Origin: Dugong dugon
Lineage: Eukaryota > Chordata > Mammalia > Sirenia > Dugongidae
NCBI GenBank assembly: GCA_030035585.1
Contig: CM057482.1
Coordinates: 61,508,828-61,572,827 of the forward strand
DNA: 64,000 nucleotides
Direction: 5' to 3'
Shown: piece after piece, positions 33,497-46,300 of the stretch
How positions within the stretch are numbered: position 1 is the first letter of the stretch
How the letters are laid out: every line of letters starts with the position of its first letter
Notes under the pieces: model-generated
Databases searched by the model: none
Seen by the model: only the letters and a program-made list of their open reading frames with translations
Told to the model about the DNA's origin: nothing
Translations under genes and position numbers: made by a program

Positions 33497-35546
33497 GTAC
33501 CTTCATTTGGGTAGGCAAAATTCCCCTTGAAAACCAGGGGATTCAAATACTTGCTAGGCCTGCACTCTCCAGCCTTCTCCCAAGCAGGGAACATTGGAAA
33601 AAGTAGCTTGTGCTGGGCGGACACTTTCTCCTAACAAAACTGAAAACTTAAGTAGATTCAGTTAAGCAGCTTGAAGGAGAACGCTGTCCTTTGCTTTCTC
33701 TTTCACATGGTGAATAGGGAACTTAAACCTACTGCTACCAAAATTTTTACTCAGGGGAACTACGGTTTTGCATCCCTCGCTTTCCAGAATGGGAGAAACG
33801 CGGTTTCTCTTCTCCTTTAGCGATACCGTGGTAAAGCCCTATTCTCATGTACGCAGCACAGAATGCCTCCCGAAATGCTAGAAAGCCTGAACGGCTTCAA
33901 CTAGTTGAAAGGGAAAAGTGTCTTAGGCTTTATCCAGGTAGACAATGCACAGGCAACGTTCTTAGGCATGTAACACAGAGGGACTTTCAAACACAGAAAG
34001 TGAATCGTGCTCCGTTCCTCCCCAGACTGAGAGCAACAAGCTCTTGTTTTCCCTTTCAGGCAGGGAAGAAGCTACATGCTGGTGTTAAGCACACAAGCTT
34101 TAGTTAGCAAAACTGAACTTCTTCTGCTGTCCTCTAGCTGAAGGCAGATAATCTACCTGTTTGGCTTTGAAAGCCAGTAGTACCTTCTTTCCTGATAGGC
34201 AAAATTCCCTTTGAAAACCAGGGGATTCAAATACTTGCTAGGCCTGCACTCTCCAGCCTTTTCCCAAACAGGGAACATTGGAGATAGCAACTTGTGCTGG
34301 CCGGACACTTTCTTCTAACAAAACTGAAAACTTAAGTAGATTCAGTTAAGCAGCTTGAGGGAAACGCTAAGTTTTGGTTTCTCTTTCATGTTGTGAAAGG
34401 GGAACTTAAACCTATTGCTAACAAAGTTTTTACTCAGGAGAACTAGGGTTTTGCCTCCTTCGCGTTCCAGAACGGGAGAAACGCGGTTTCTCTTCTCCTT
34501 CGGCGATAACGTCCGTAAAGCCCTATTCTCAGCTACGCCGCACAGAATGCCACCAGGAATGCTGGAAAGCCTGAACGGCTAAAACTAGTTGAAAGGGAAA
34601 AAAGTCTTAGGCTTTATCCATGTAGACAATGCACAGGCAACGTTCTTAGGCATGTAACACAGAGGGACTTTCAAACACAGAAAGTGAATTGTGCTCCGTT
34701 CATCCCCAGGCTGAGAGCAACAAGCTCATGCTTTCTCTTTCAGGCAGGGAAGAAGCTACATGCTGGTGTTAAGCACACAAGCTTTAGTTAGCAAAACTGA
34801 ACCTCTTCTGCTGTCCTCTAGCTGAAGGCAGACAATCTACCTGTTTGGCTTTGAAAGCCAGTAGTACCTTCTTTCCTGATAGGCAAAATTCCCTTTGAAA
34901 ACCAGGAGATTCAAACACTTGCTAGGCCTGCACTCTCCAGCCTTCTCCCAAGCAGGGAACATTGGAGAAAGCAGCTTGTGCTGGCCGGACACTCTCTTCT
35001 AACAAAACTGAAAACTTAAGTAGATTCAGTTAAGCAGCTTGAGGGAAACGCTAAGTTTTGGTTTCTCTTTCATCTTGTGAAAGGGGAACTTAAACCTACT
35101 GCTAACAAATTTTCTACACAGGAGAACTAGGGTTTTGCCTCCTTCGCGTTCCAGAACGGGAGAAACGCGGTTTCTCTTCTCCTTTGGCGATACCGTCTGT
35201 AAAGCGGTATTCTCAGCCGCGCAGCCCAGAATACCTCCCGGAATGCTAGAAAGCCTCACCGGCTTCAACTGCTTGAAAGGGAGAAACGTCATACGCTTTA
35301 TCAAAGTAGACAATGCACAGGATCTGTCTTAGGCATGTAACACAGAGGGACTTTCAAACACAGAAAGTGAATCGTGCCCCGTTCATCCCCAGACTGAGAG
35401 CAACAATCTCTTGCTTTCCCTTTCAGTCAGGGAAGAAGCTACATGCTGGTGTTAAGCACACAAGCTTTAGTTAGCAAAACTGAACCTCTTCTGCTGTCCT
35501 CTAGCTGAAGGCAGACAATCTACCTGTTTGGCTTTGAAAGCCAATA
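32813..35546 (+). repeat. 4-mer unit A/G-G-B'-C'
   Basis: Monomers at 32813 (A/G hybrid), 33497 (G), 34180 (B') and 34864 (C'); 2734 bp. Two monomers with the G-specific GTACGCAGC core stand side by side, an arrangement not seen elsewhere in the window. A private change, CATTGGAAAAAG, lies at about 33597. Confidence 0.86.
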
Positions 35547-38500
35547 CTACCTTCATTCCTGGTAGGCAAACTTCCCTTTGAAAACCAGGGGATTCAAATA
35601 CGTGCTAGGCCTGCACTCTCCAGCCTTCTCCCAAGCAGGGAACATTGGAGAAAGTAGCTTGTGCTGGGCGGACACTTTCTCCTAACAAAACTGAAAACTT
35701 AAGTAGATTCAGTTAAGCAGCTTGAAGGAGAACGCTGTCCTTTGCTTTCTCTTTCACATGGTGAATAGGGAACTTAAACCTACTGCTACCAAAATTTTTA
35801 CTCAGGGGAACTACGGTTTTGCATCCCTCGCTTTCCAGAATGGGAGAAACGCGGTTTCTCTTCTCCTTTAGCGATACCGTGGTAAAGCCCTATTCTCATC
35901 TACGTAGCACAGAATGCCTCCCGGAATGCTAGAAAGCCTGAACGGCTTCAACTAGTTGAAAGGGAAAAAAGTCTTAGGCTTTATCCAGGTAGACAATGCA
36001 CAGGCAACGTTCTTAGGCATGTAACACAGAGGGACTTTCAAACACAGAAAGTGAATCGTGCTCCGTTCCTCCCCAGACTGAGAGCAACAAGCTCTTGTTT
36101 TCCCTTTCAGGCAGGGAAGAAGCTACATGCTGGTGTTAAGCACACAAGCTTTAGTTAGCAAAACTGAACTTCTTCTGCTGTCCTCTAGCTGAAGGCAGAT
36201 AATCTACCTGTTTGGCTTTGAAAGCCAGTAGTACCTTCTTTCCTGATAGGCAAAATTCCCTTTGAAAACCAGGGGATTCAAATACTTGCTAGGCCTGCAC
36301 TCTCCAGCCTTTTCCCAAACAGGGAACATTGGAGATAGCAGCTTGTGCTGGCCGGACACTTTCTTCTAACAAAACTGAAAACTTAAGTAGATTCAGTTAA
36401 GCAGCTTGAGGGAAACGCTAAGTTTTGGTTTCTCTTTCATGTTGTGAAAGGGGAACTTAAACCTATTGCTAACAAAGTTTTTACTCAGGAGAACTAGGGT
36501 TTTGCCTCCTTCGCGTTCCAGAACGGGAGAAACGCGGTTTCTCTTCTCCTTCGGCGATACCGTCCGTAAAGCCCTATTCTCAGCTACGCAGCACAGAATG
36601 CCACCAGGAATGCTGGAAAGCCTGAACGGCTACAACTAGTTGAAAGGGAAAAAAGTCTTAGGCTGTATCCAGGTAGACAAAGCACAGGCAACGTTCTTAG
36701 GCATGTAACACAGAGGGACTTTCAAACACAGAAAGTGAATCGTGCTCCGTTCCTCCCCAGGCTGAGAGCAACAAGCTCATGCTTTCTCTTTCAGGCAGGG
36801 AAGAAGCTACATGCTGGTGTTAAGCACACAAGCTTTAGTTAGCAAAACTGAACCTCTTCTGCTGTCCTCTAGCTGAAGGCAGACAATCTACCTGTTTGGC
36901 TTTGAAAGCCAGTAGTACCTTCTTTCCTGATAGGCAAAATTCCCTTTGAAAACCAGGGGATTCAAACACTTGCTAGGCCTGCACTCTCCAGCCTTCTCCC
37001 AAGCAGGGAACATTGGAGAAAGCAGCTTGTGCTGGCCGGACACTCTCTTCTAAGAAAACTGAAAACTTAAGTAGATTCAGTTAAGCAGCTTGAGGGAAAC
37101 GCTAAGTTTTGGTTTCTCTTTCATCTTGTGAAAGGGGAACTTAAACCTACTGCTAACAAATTTTCTACACAGGAGAACTAGGGTTTTGCCTCCTTCGCGT
37201 TCCAGAACGGGAGAAACGCGGTTTCTCTTCTCCTTTGGCGATACCGTCTGTAAAGCGGTATTCTCAGCCGCGCAGCCCAGAATACCTCCCGGAATGCTAG
37301 AAAGCCTCACCGGCTTCAACTGCTTGAAAGGGAGAAACGTCATACGCTTTATCAAAGTAGACAATGCACAGGATCTGTCTTAGGCATGTAACACAGAGGG
37401 ACTTTCAAACACAGAAAGTGAATCGTGCCCCGTTCATCCCCAGACTGAGAGCAACAATCTCTTGCTTTCCCTTTCAGTCAGGGAAGAAGCTACATGCTGG
37501 TGTTAAGCACACAAGCTTTAGTTAGCAAAACTGAACCTCTTCTGCTGTCCTCTAGCTGAAGGCAGACAATCTACCTGTTTGGCTTTGAAAGCCAATACTA
37601 CCTTCATTCCTGGTAGGCAAACTTCCCTTTGAAAACCAGGGGATTCAAATACGTGCTAGGCCTGCACTCTCCAGCCTTCTCCCAAGCAGGGAACATTGGA
37701 GAAAGTAGCTTGTGCTGTGCGGACACTTTCTCCTAACAAAACTGAAAACTTAAGTAGATTCAGTTAAGCAGCTTGAAGGAGAACGCTGTCCTTTGCTTTC
37801 TCTTTCACATGGTGAATAGGGAACTTAAACCTACTGCTACCAAAATTTTTACTCAGGGGAACTACGGTTTTGCATCCCTCGCTTTCCAGAATGGGAGAAA
37901 CGCGGTTTCTCTTCTCCTTTAGCGATACCGTGGTAAAGCCCTATTCTCATCTACGTAGCACAGAATGCCTCCCGGAATGCTAGAAAGCCTGAACGGCTTC
38001 AACTAGTTGAAAGGGAAAAAAGTCTTAGGCTTTATCCAGGTAGACAATGCACAGGCAACGTTCTTAGGCATGTAACACAGAGGGACTTTCAAACACAGAA
38101 AGTGAATCGTGCTCCGTTCCTCCCCAGACTGAGAGCAACAAGCTCTTGTTTTCCCTTTCAGGCAGGGAAGAAGCTACATGCTGGTGTTAAGCACACAAGC
38201 TTTAGTTAGCAAAACTGAACTTCTTCTGCTGTCCTCTAGCTGAAGGCAGATAATCTACCTGTTTGGCTTTGAAAGCCACTAGTACCTTCATTTGGGTAGG
38301 CAAAATTCCCCTTGAAAACCAGGGGATTCAAATACTTGCTAGGCCTGCACTCTCCAGCCTTCTCCCAAGCAGGGAACATTGGAGAAAGTAGCTTGTGCTG
38401 GGCGGACACTTTCTCCTAACAAAACTGAAAACTTAAGTAGATTCAGTTAAGCAGCTTGAAGGAGAACGCTGTCCTTTGCTTTCTCTTTCACATGGTGAAT

Positions 38501-40331
38501 AGGGAACTTAAACCTACTGCTACCAAAATTTTTACTCAGGGGAACTACGGTTTTGCATCCCTCGCTTTCCAGAATGGGAGAAACGCGGTTTCTCTTCTCC
38601 TTTAGCGATACCGTGGTAAAGCCCTATTCTCATGTACGCAGCACAGAATGCCTCCCGAAATGCTAGAAAGCCTGAACGGCTTCAACTAGTTGAAAGGGAA
38701 AAGTGTCTTAGGCTTTATCCAGGTAGACAATGCACAGGCAACGTTCTTAGGCATGTAACACAGAGGGACTTTCAAACACAGAAAGTGAATCGTGCTCCGT
38801 TCCTCCCCAGACTGAGAGCAACAAGCTCTTGTTTTCCCTTTCAGGCAGGGAAGAAGCTACATGCTGGTGTTAAGCACACAAGCTTTAGTTAGCAAAACTG
38901 AACTTCTTCTGCTGTCCTCTAGCTGAAGGCAGATAATCTACCTGTTTGGCTTTGAAAGCCAGTAGTACCTTCTTTCCTGATAGGCAAAATTCCCTTTGAA
39001 AACCAGGGGATTCAAATACTTGCTAGGCCTGCACTCTCCAGCCTTTTCCCAAACAGGGAACATTGGAGATAGCAACTTGTGCTGGCCGGACACTTTCTTC
39101 TAACAAAACTGAAAACTTAAGTAGATTCAGTTAAGCAGCTTGAGGGAAACGCTAAGTTTTGGTTTCTCTTTCATGTTGTGAAAGGGGAACTTAAACCTAT
39201 TGCTAACAAAGTTTTTACTCAGGAGAACTAGGGTTTTGCCTCCTTCGCGTTCCAGAACGGGAGAAACGCGGTTTCTCTTCTCCTTCGGCGATAACGTCCG
39301 TAAAGCCCTATTCTCAGCTACGCCGCACAGAATGCCACCAGGAATGCTGGAAAGCCTGAACGGCTAAAACTAGTTGAAAGGGAAAAAAGTCTTAGGCTTT
39401 ATCCATGTAGACAATGCACAGGCAACGTTCTTAGGCATGTAACACAGAGGGACTTTCAAACACAGAAAGTGAATTGTGCTCCGTTCATCCCCAGGCTGAG
39501 AGCAACAAGCTCATGCTTTCTCTTTCAGGCAGGGAAGAAGCTACATGCTGGTGTTAAGCACACAAGCTTTAGTTAGCAAAACTGAACCTCTTCTGCTGTC
39601 CTCTAGCTGAAGGCAGACAATCTACCTGTTTGGCTTTGAAAGCCAGTAGTACCTTCTTTCCTGATAGGCAAAATTCCCTTTGAAAACCAGGAGATTCAAA
39701 CACTTGCTAGGCCTGCACTCTCCAGCCTTCTCCCAAGCAGGGAACATTGGAGAAAGCAGCTTGTGCTGGCCGGACACTCTCTTCTAACAAAACTGAAAAC
39801 TTAAGTAGATTCAGTTAAGCAGCTTGAGGGAAACGCTAAGTTTTGGTTTCTCTTTCATCTTGTGAAAGGGGAACTTAAACCTACTGCTAACAAATTTTCT
39901 ACACAGGAGAACTAGGGTTTTGCCTCCTTCGCGTTCCAGAACGGGAGAAACGCGGTTTCTCTTCTCCTTTGGCGATACCGTCTGTAAAGCGGTATTCTCA
40001 GCCGCGCAGCCCAGAATACCTCCCGGAATGCTAGAAAGCCTCACCGGCTTCAACTGCTTGAAAGGGAGAAACGTCATACGCTTTATCAAAGTAGACAATG
40101 CACAGGATCTGTCTTAGGCATGTAACACAGAGGGACTTTCAAACACAGAAAGTGAATCGTGCCCCGTTCATCCCCAGACTGAGAGCAACAATCTCTTGCT
40201 TTCCCTTTCAGGCAGGGAAGAAGCTACATGCTGGTGTTAAGCACACAAGCTTTAGTTAGCAAAACTGAACCTCTTCTGCTGTCCTCTAGCTGAAGGCAGA
40301 CAATCTACCTGTTTGGCTTTGAAAGCCAATA
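35547..40331 (+). repeat. 7-mer higher-order repeat, D slot replaced (A-B-C-A-G-B'-C')
   Basis: Monomers at 35547 (A), 36231 (B), 36915 (C), 37598 (A with CTGTGCGG), 38282 (G), 38965 (B') and 39649 (C'); 4785 bp, the same length as the 7-mers at 20.5-30.1 kb. The fourth slot is A instead of D. This is the last long unit before the trimer phase and the last place where a pure G occurs. The A-B-C inside it is a ready-made template for the trimer. Confidence 0.87.
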
Positions 40332-43300
40332 CTACCTTCATTCCTGGTAGGCAAACTTCCCTTTGAAAACCAGGGGATTCAAATACGTGCTAGGCCTGCA
40401 CTCTCCAGCCTTCTCCCAAGCAGGGAACATTGGAGAAAGTAGCTTGTGCTGTGCGGACACTTTCTCCTAACAAAACTGAAAACTTAAGTAGATTCAGTTA
40501 AGCAGCTTGAAGGAGAACGCTGTCCTTTGCTTTCTCTTTCACATGGTGAATAGGGAACTTAAACCTACTGCTACCAAAATTTTTACTCAGGGGAACTACG
40601 GTTTTGCATCCCTCGCTTTCCAGAATGGGAGAAACGCGGTTTCTCTTCTCCTTTAGCGATACCGTGGTAAAGCCCTATTCTCATCTACGTAGCACAGAAT
40701 GCCTCCCGGAATGCTAGAAAGCCTGAACGGCTTCAACTAGTTGAAAGGGAAAAAAGTCTTAGGCTTTATCCAGGTAGACAATGCACAGGCAACGTTCTTA
40801 GGCATGTAACACAGAGGGACTTTCAAACACAGAAAGTGAATCGTGCTCCGTTCCTCCCCAGACTGAGAGCAACAAGCTCTTGTTTTCCCTTTCAGGCAGG
40901 GAAGAAGCTACATGCTGGTGTTAAGCACACAAGCTTTAGTTAGCAAAACTGAACTTCTTCTGCTGTCCTCTAGCTGAAGGCAGATAATCTACCTGTTTGG
41001 CTTTGAAAGCCAGTAGTACCTTCTTTCCTGATAGGCAAAATTCCCTTTGAAAACCAGGGGATTCAAATACTTGCTAGGCCTGCACTCTCCAGCCTTTTCC
41101 CAAACAGGGAACATTGGAGATAGCAGCTTGTGCTGGCCGGACACTTTCTTCTAACAAAACTGAAAACTTAAGTAGATTCAGTTAAGCAGCTTGAGGGAAA
41201 CGCTAAGTTTTGGTTTCTCTTTCATGTTGTGAAAGGGGAACTTAAACCTATTGCTAACAAAGTTTTTACTCAGGAGAACTAGGGTTTTGCCTCCTTCGCG
41301 TTCCAGAACGGGAGAAACGCGGTTTCTCTTCTCCTTCGGCGATACCGTCCGTAAAGCCCTATTCTCAGCTACGCAGCACAGAATGCCACCAGGAATGCTG
41401 GAAAGCCTGAACGGCTGCAACTAGTTGAAAGGGAAAAAAGTCTTAGGCTGTATCCAGGTAGACAAAGCACAGGCAACCTTCTTAGGCATGTAACACAGAG
41501 GGACTTTCAAACACAGAAAGTGAATCGTGCTCCGTTCCTCCCCAGGCTGAGAGCAACAAGCTCATGCTTTCTCTTTCAGGCAGGGAAGAAGCTACATGCT
41601 GGTGTTAAGCACACAAGCTTTAGTTAGCAAAACTGAACCTCTTCTGCTGTCCTCTAGCTGAAGGCAGACAATCTACCTGTTTGGCTTTGAAAGCCAGTAG
41701 TACCTTCTTTCCTGATAGGCAAAATTCCCTTTGAAAACCAGGAGATTCAAACACTTGCTAGGCCTGCACTCTCCAGCCTTCTCCCAAGCAGGGAACATTG
41801 GAGAAAGCAGCTTGTGCTGGCCGGACACTCTCTTCTAACAAAGCTGAAAACTTAAGTAGATTCAGTTAAGCAGCTTGAGGGAAACGCTAAGTTTTGGTTT
41901 CTCTTTCATCTTGTGAAAGGGGAACTTAAACCTACTGCTAACAAATTTTCTACACAGGAGAACTAGGGTTTTGCCTCCTTCGCGTTCCAGAACGGGAGAA
42001 ACGCGGTTTCTCTTCTCCTTTGGCGATACCGTCTGTAAAGCGGTATTCTCAGCCGCGCAGCCCAGAATACCTCCCGGAATGCTAGAAAGCCTCACCGGCT
42101 TCAACTGCTTGAAAGGGAGAAACGTCATACGCTTTATCAAAGTAGACAATGCACAGGATCTGTCTTAGGCATGTAACACAGAGGGACTTTCAAACACAGA
42201 AAGTGAATCGTGCCCCGTTCATCCCCAGACTGAGAGCAACAATCTCTTGCTTTCCCTTTCAGTCAGGGAAGAAGCTACATGCTGGTGTTAAGCACACAAG
42301 CTTTAGTTAGCAAAACTGAACCTCTTCTGCTGTCCTCTAGCTGAAGGCAGACAATCTACCTGTTTGGCTTTGAAAGCCAATACTACCTTCATTCCTGGTA
42401 GGCAAACTTCCCTTTGAAAACCAGGGGATTCAAATACGTGCTAGGCCTGCACTCTCCAGCCTTCTCCCAAGCAGGGAACATTGGAGAAAGTAGCTTGTGC
42501 TGGGCGGACACTTTCTCCTAACAAAACTGAAAACTTAAGTAGATTCAGTTAAGCAGCTTGAAGGAGAACGCTGTCCTTTGCTTTCTCTTTCACATGGTGA
42601 ATAGGGAACTTAAACCTACTGCTACCAAAATTTTTACTCAGGGGAACTACGGTTTTGCATCCCTCGCTTTCCAGAATGGGAGAAACGCGGTTTCTCTTCT
42701 CCTTTAGCGATACCGTGGTAAAGCCCTATTCTCATGTACGCAGCACAGAATGCCTCCCGAAATGCTAGAAAGCCTGAAAGGCTTCAACTAGTTGAAAGGG
42801 AAAAGTGTCTTAGGCTTTATCCAGGTAGACAATGCACAGGCAACGTTCTTAGGCATGTAACACAGAGGGACTTTCAAACACAGAAAGTGAATCGTGCTCC
42901 GTTCCTCCCCAGACTGAGAGCAACAAGCTCTTGTTTTCCCTTTCAGGCAGGGAAGAAGCTACATGCTGGTGTTAAGCACACAAGCTTTAGTTAGCAAAAC
43001 TGAACTTCTTCTGCTGTCCTCTAGCTGAAGGCAGATAATCTACCTGTTTGGCTTTGAAAGCCAGTAGTACCTTCTTTCCTGATAGGCAAAATTCCCTTTG
43101 AAAACCAGGGGATTCAAATACTTGCTAGGCCTGCACTCTCCAGCCTTTTCCCAAACAGGGAACATTGGAGATAGCAGCTTGTGCTGGCCGGACACTTTCT
43201 TCTAACAAAACTGAAAACTTAAGTAGATTCAGTTAAGCAGCTTGAGGGAAACGCTAAGTTTTGGTTTCTCTTTCATGTTGTGAAAGGGGAACTTAAACCT

Positions 43301-46300
43301 ATTGCTAACAAAGTTTTTACTCAGGAGAACTAGGGTTTTGCCTCCTTCGCGTTCCAGAACGGGAGAAACGCGGTTTCTCTTCTCCTTCGGCGATACCGTC
43401 CGTAAAGCCCTATTCTCAGCTACGCAGCACAGAATGCCACCAGGAATGCTGGAAAGCCTGAACGGCTACAACTAGTTGAAAGGGAAAAAAGTCTTAGGCT
43501 GTATCCAGGTAGACAAAGCACAGGCAACGTTCTTAGGCATGTAACACAGAGGGACTTTCAAACACAGAAAGTGAATCGTGCTCCGTTCCTCCCCAGGCTG
43601 AGAGCAACAAGCTCATGCTTTCTCTTTCAGGCAGGGAAGAAGCTACATGCTGGTGTTAAGCACACAAGCTTTAGTTAGCAAAACTGAACCTCTTCTGCTG
43701 TCCTCTAGCTGAAGGCAGACAATCTACCTGTTTGGCTTTGAAAGCCAGTAGTACCTTCTTTCCTGATAGGCAAAATTCCCTTTGAAAACCAGGGAATTCA
43801 AACACTTGCTAGGCCTGCACTCTCCAGCCTTCTCCCAAGCAGGGAACATTGGAGAAAGCAGCTTGTGCTGGCCGGACACTCTCTTCTAAGAAAACTGAAA
43901 ACTTAAGTAGATTCAGTTAAGCAGCTTGAGGGAAACGCTAAGTTTTGGTTTCTCTTTCATCTTGTGAAAGGGGAACTTAAACCTACTGCTAACAAATTTT
44001 CTACTCAGGAGAACTAGGGTTTTGCCTCCTTCGCGTTCCAGAACGGGAGAAACGCGGTTTCTCTTCTCCTTTGGCGATACCGTCTGTAAAGCGGTATTCT
44101 CAGCCGCGCAGCCCAGAATACCTCCCGGAATGCTAGAAAGCCTCACCGGCTTCAACTGCTTGAAAGGGAGAAACGTCATACGCTTTATCAAAGTAGACAA
44201 TGCACAGGATCTGTCTTAGGCATGTAACACAGAGGGACTTTCAAACACAGAAAGTGAATCGTGCCCCGTTCATCCCCAGACTGAGAGCAACAATCTCTTG
44301 CTTTCCCTTTCAGGCAGGGAAGAAGCTACATGCTGGTGTTAAGCACACAAGCTTTAGTTAGCAAAACTGAACCTCTTCTGCTGTCCTCTAGCTGAAGGCA
44401 GACAATCTACCTGTTTGGCTTTGAAAGCCAATACTACCTTCATTCCTGGTAGGCAAACTTCCCTTTGAAAACCAGGGGATTCAAATACGTGCTAGGCCTG
44501 CACTCTCCAGCCTTCTCCCAAGCAGGGAACATTGGAGAAAGTAGCTTGTGCTGTGCGGACACTTTCTCCTAACAAAACTGAAAACTTAAGTAGATTCAGT
44601 TAAGCAGCTTGAAGGAGAACGCTGTCCTTTGCTTTCTCTTTCACATGGTGAATAGGGAACTTAAACCTACTGCTACCAAAATTTTTACTCAGGGGAACTA
44701 CGGTTTTGCATCCCTCGCTTTCCAGAATGGGAGAAACGCGGTTTCTCTTCTCCTTTAGCGATACCGTGGTAAAGCCCTATTCTCATGTACGCAGCACAGA
44801 ATGCCTCCCGAAATGCTAGAAAGCCTGAACGGCTTCAACTAGTTGAAAGGGAAAAGTGTCTTAGGCTTTATCCAGGTAGACAATGCACAGGCAACGTTCT
44901 TAGGCATGTAACACAGAGGGACTTTCAAACACAGAAAGTGAATCGTGCTCCGTTCCTCCCCAGACTGAGAGCAACAAGCTCTTGTTTTCCCTTTCAGGCA
45001 GGGAAGAAGCTACATGCTGGTGTTAAGCACACAAGCTTTAGTTAGCAAAACTGAACCTCTTCTGCTGTCCTCTAGCTGAAGGCAGATAATCTACCTGTTT
45101 GGCTTTGAAAGCCAGTAGTACCTTCTTTCCTGATAGGCAAAATTCCCTTTGAAAACCAGGGGATTCAAATACTTGCTAGGCCTGCACTCTCCAGCCTTTT
45201 CCCAAACAGGGAACATTGGAGATAGCAACTTGTGCTGGCCGGACACTTTCTTCTAACAAAACTGAAAACTTAAGTAGATTCAGTTAAGCAGCTTGAGGGA
45301 AACGCTAAGTTTTGGTTTCTCTTTCATCTTGTGAAAGGGGAACTTAAACCTACTGCTAACAAATTTTCTACACAGGAGAACTAGGGTTTTGCCTCCTTCG
45401 CGTTCCAGAACGGGAGAAACGCGGTTTCTCTTCTCCTTTGGCGATACCGTCTGTAAAGCGGTATTCTCAGCCGCGCAGCCCAGAATACCTCCCGGAATGC
45501 TAGAAAGCCTCACCGGCTTCAACTGCTTGAAAGGGAGAAACGTCATACGCTTTATCAAAGTAGACAATGCACAGGATCTGTCTTAGGCATGTAACACAGA
45601 GGGACTTTCAAACACAGAAAGTGAATCGTGCCCCGTTCATCCCCAGACTGAGAGCAACAATCTCTTGCTTTCCCTTTCAGTCAGGGAAGAAGCTACATGC
45701 TGGTGTTAAGCACACAAGCTTTAGTTAGCAAAACTGAACCTCTTCTGCTGTCCTCTAGCTGAAGGCAGACAATCTACCTGTTTGGCTTTGAAAGCCAATA
45801 CTACCTTCATTCCTGGTAGGCAAACTTCCCTTTGAAAACCAGGGGATTCAAATACGTGCTAGGCCTGCACTCTCCAGCCTTCTCCCAAGCAGGGAACATT
45901 GGAGAAAGTAGCTTGTGCTGGGCGGACACTTTCTCCTAACAAAACTGAAAACTTAAGTAGATTCAGTTAAGCAGCTTGAAGGAGAACGCTGTCCTTTGCT
46001 TTCTCTTTCACATGGTGAATAGGGAACTTAAACCTACTGCTACCAAAATTTTTACTCAGGGGAACTACGGTTTTGCATCCCTCGCTTTCCAGAATGGGAG
46101 AAACGCGGTTTCTCTTCTCCTTTAGCGATACCGTGGTAAAGCCCTATTCTCATGTACGCAGCACAGAATGCCTCCCGAAATGCTAGAAAGCCTGAAAGGC
46201 TTCAACTAGTTGAAAGGGAAAAGTGTCTTAGGCTTTATCCAGGTAGACAATGCACAGGCAACGTTCTTAGGCATGTAACACAGAGGGACTTTCAAACACA

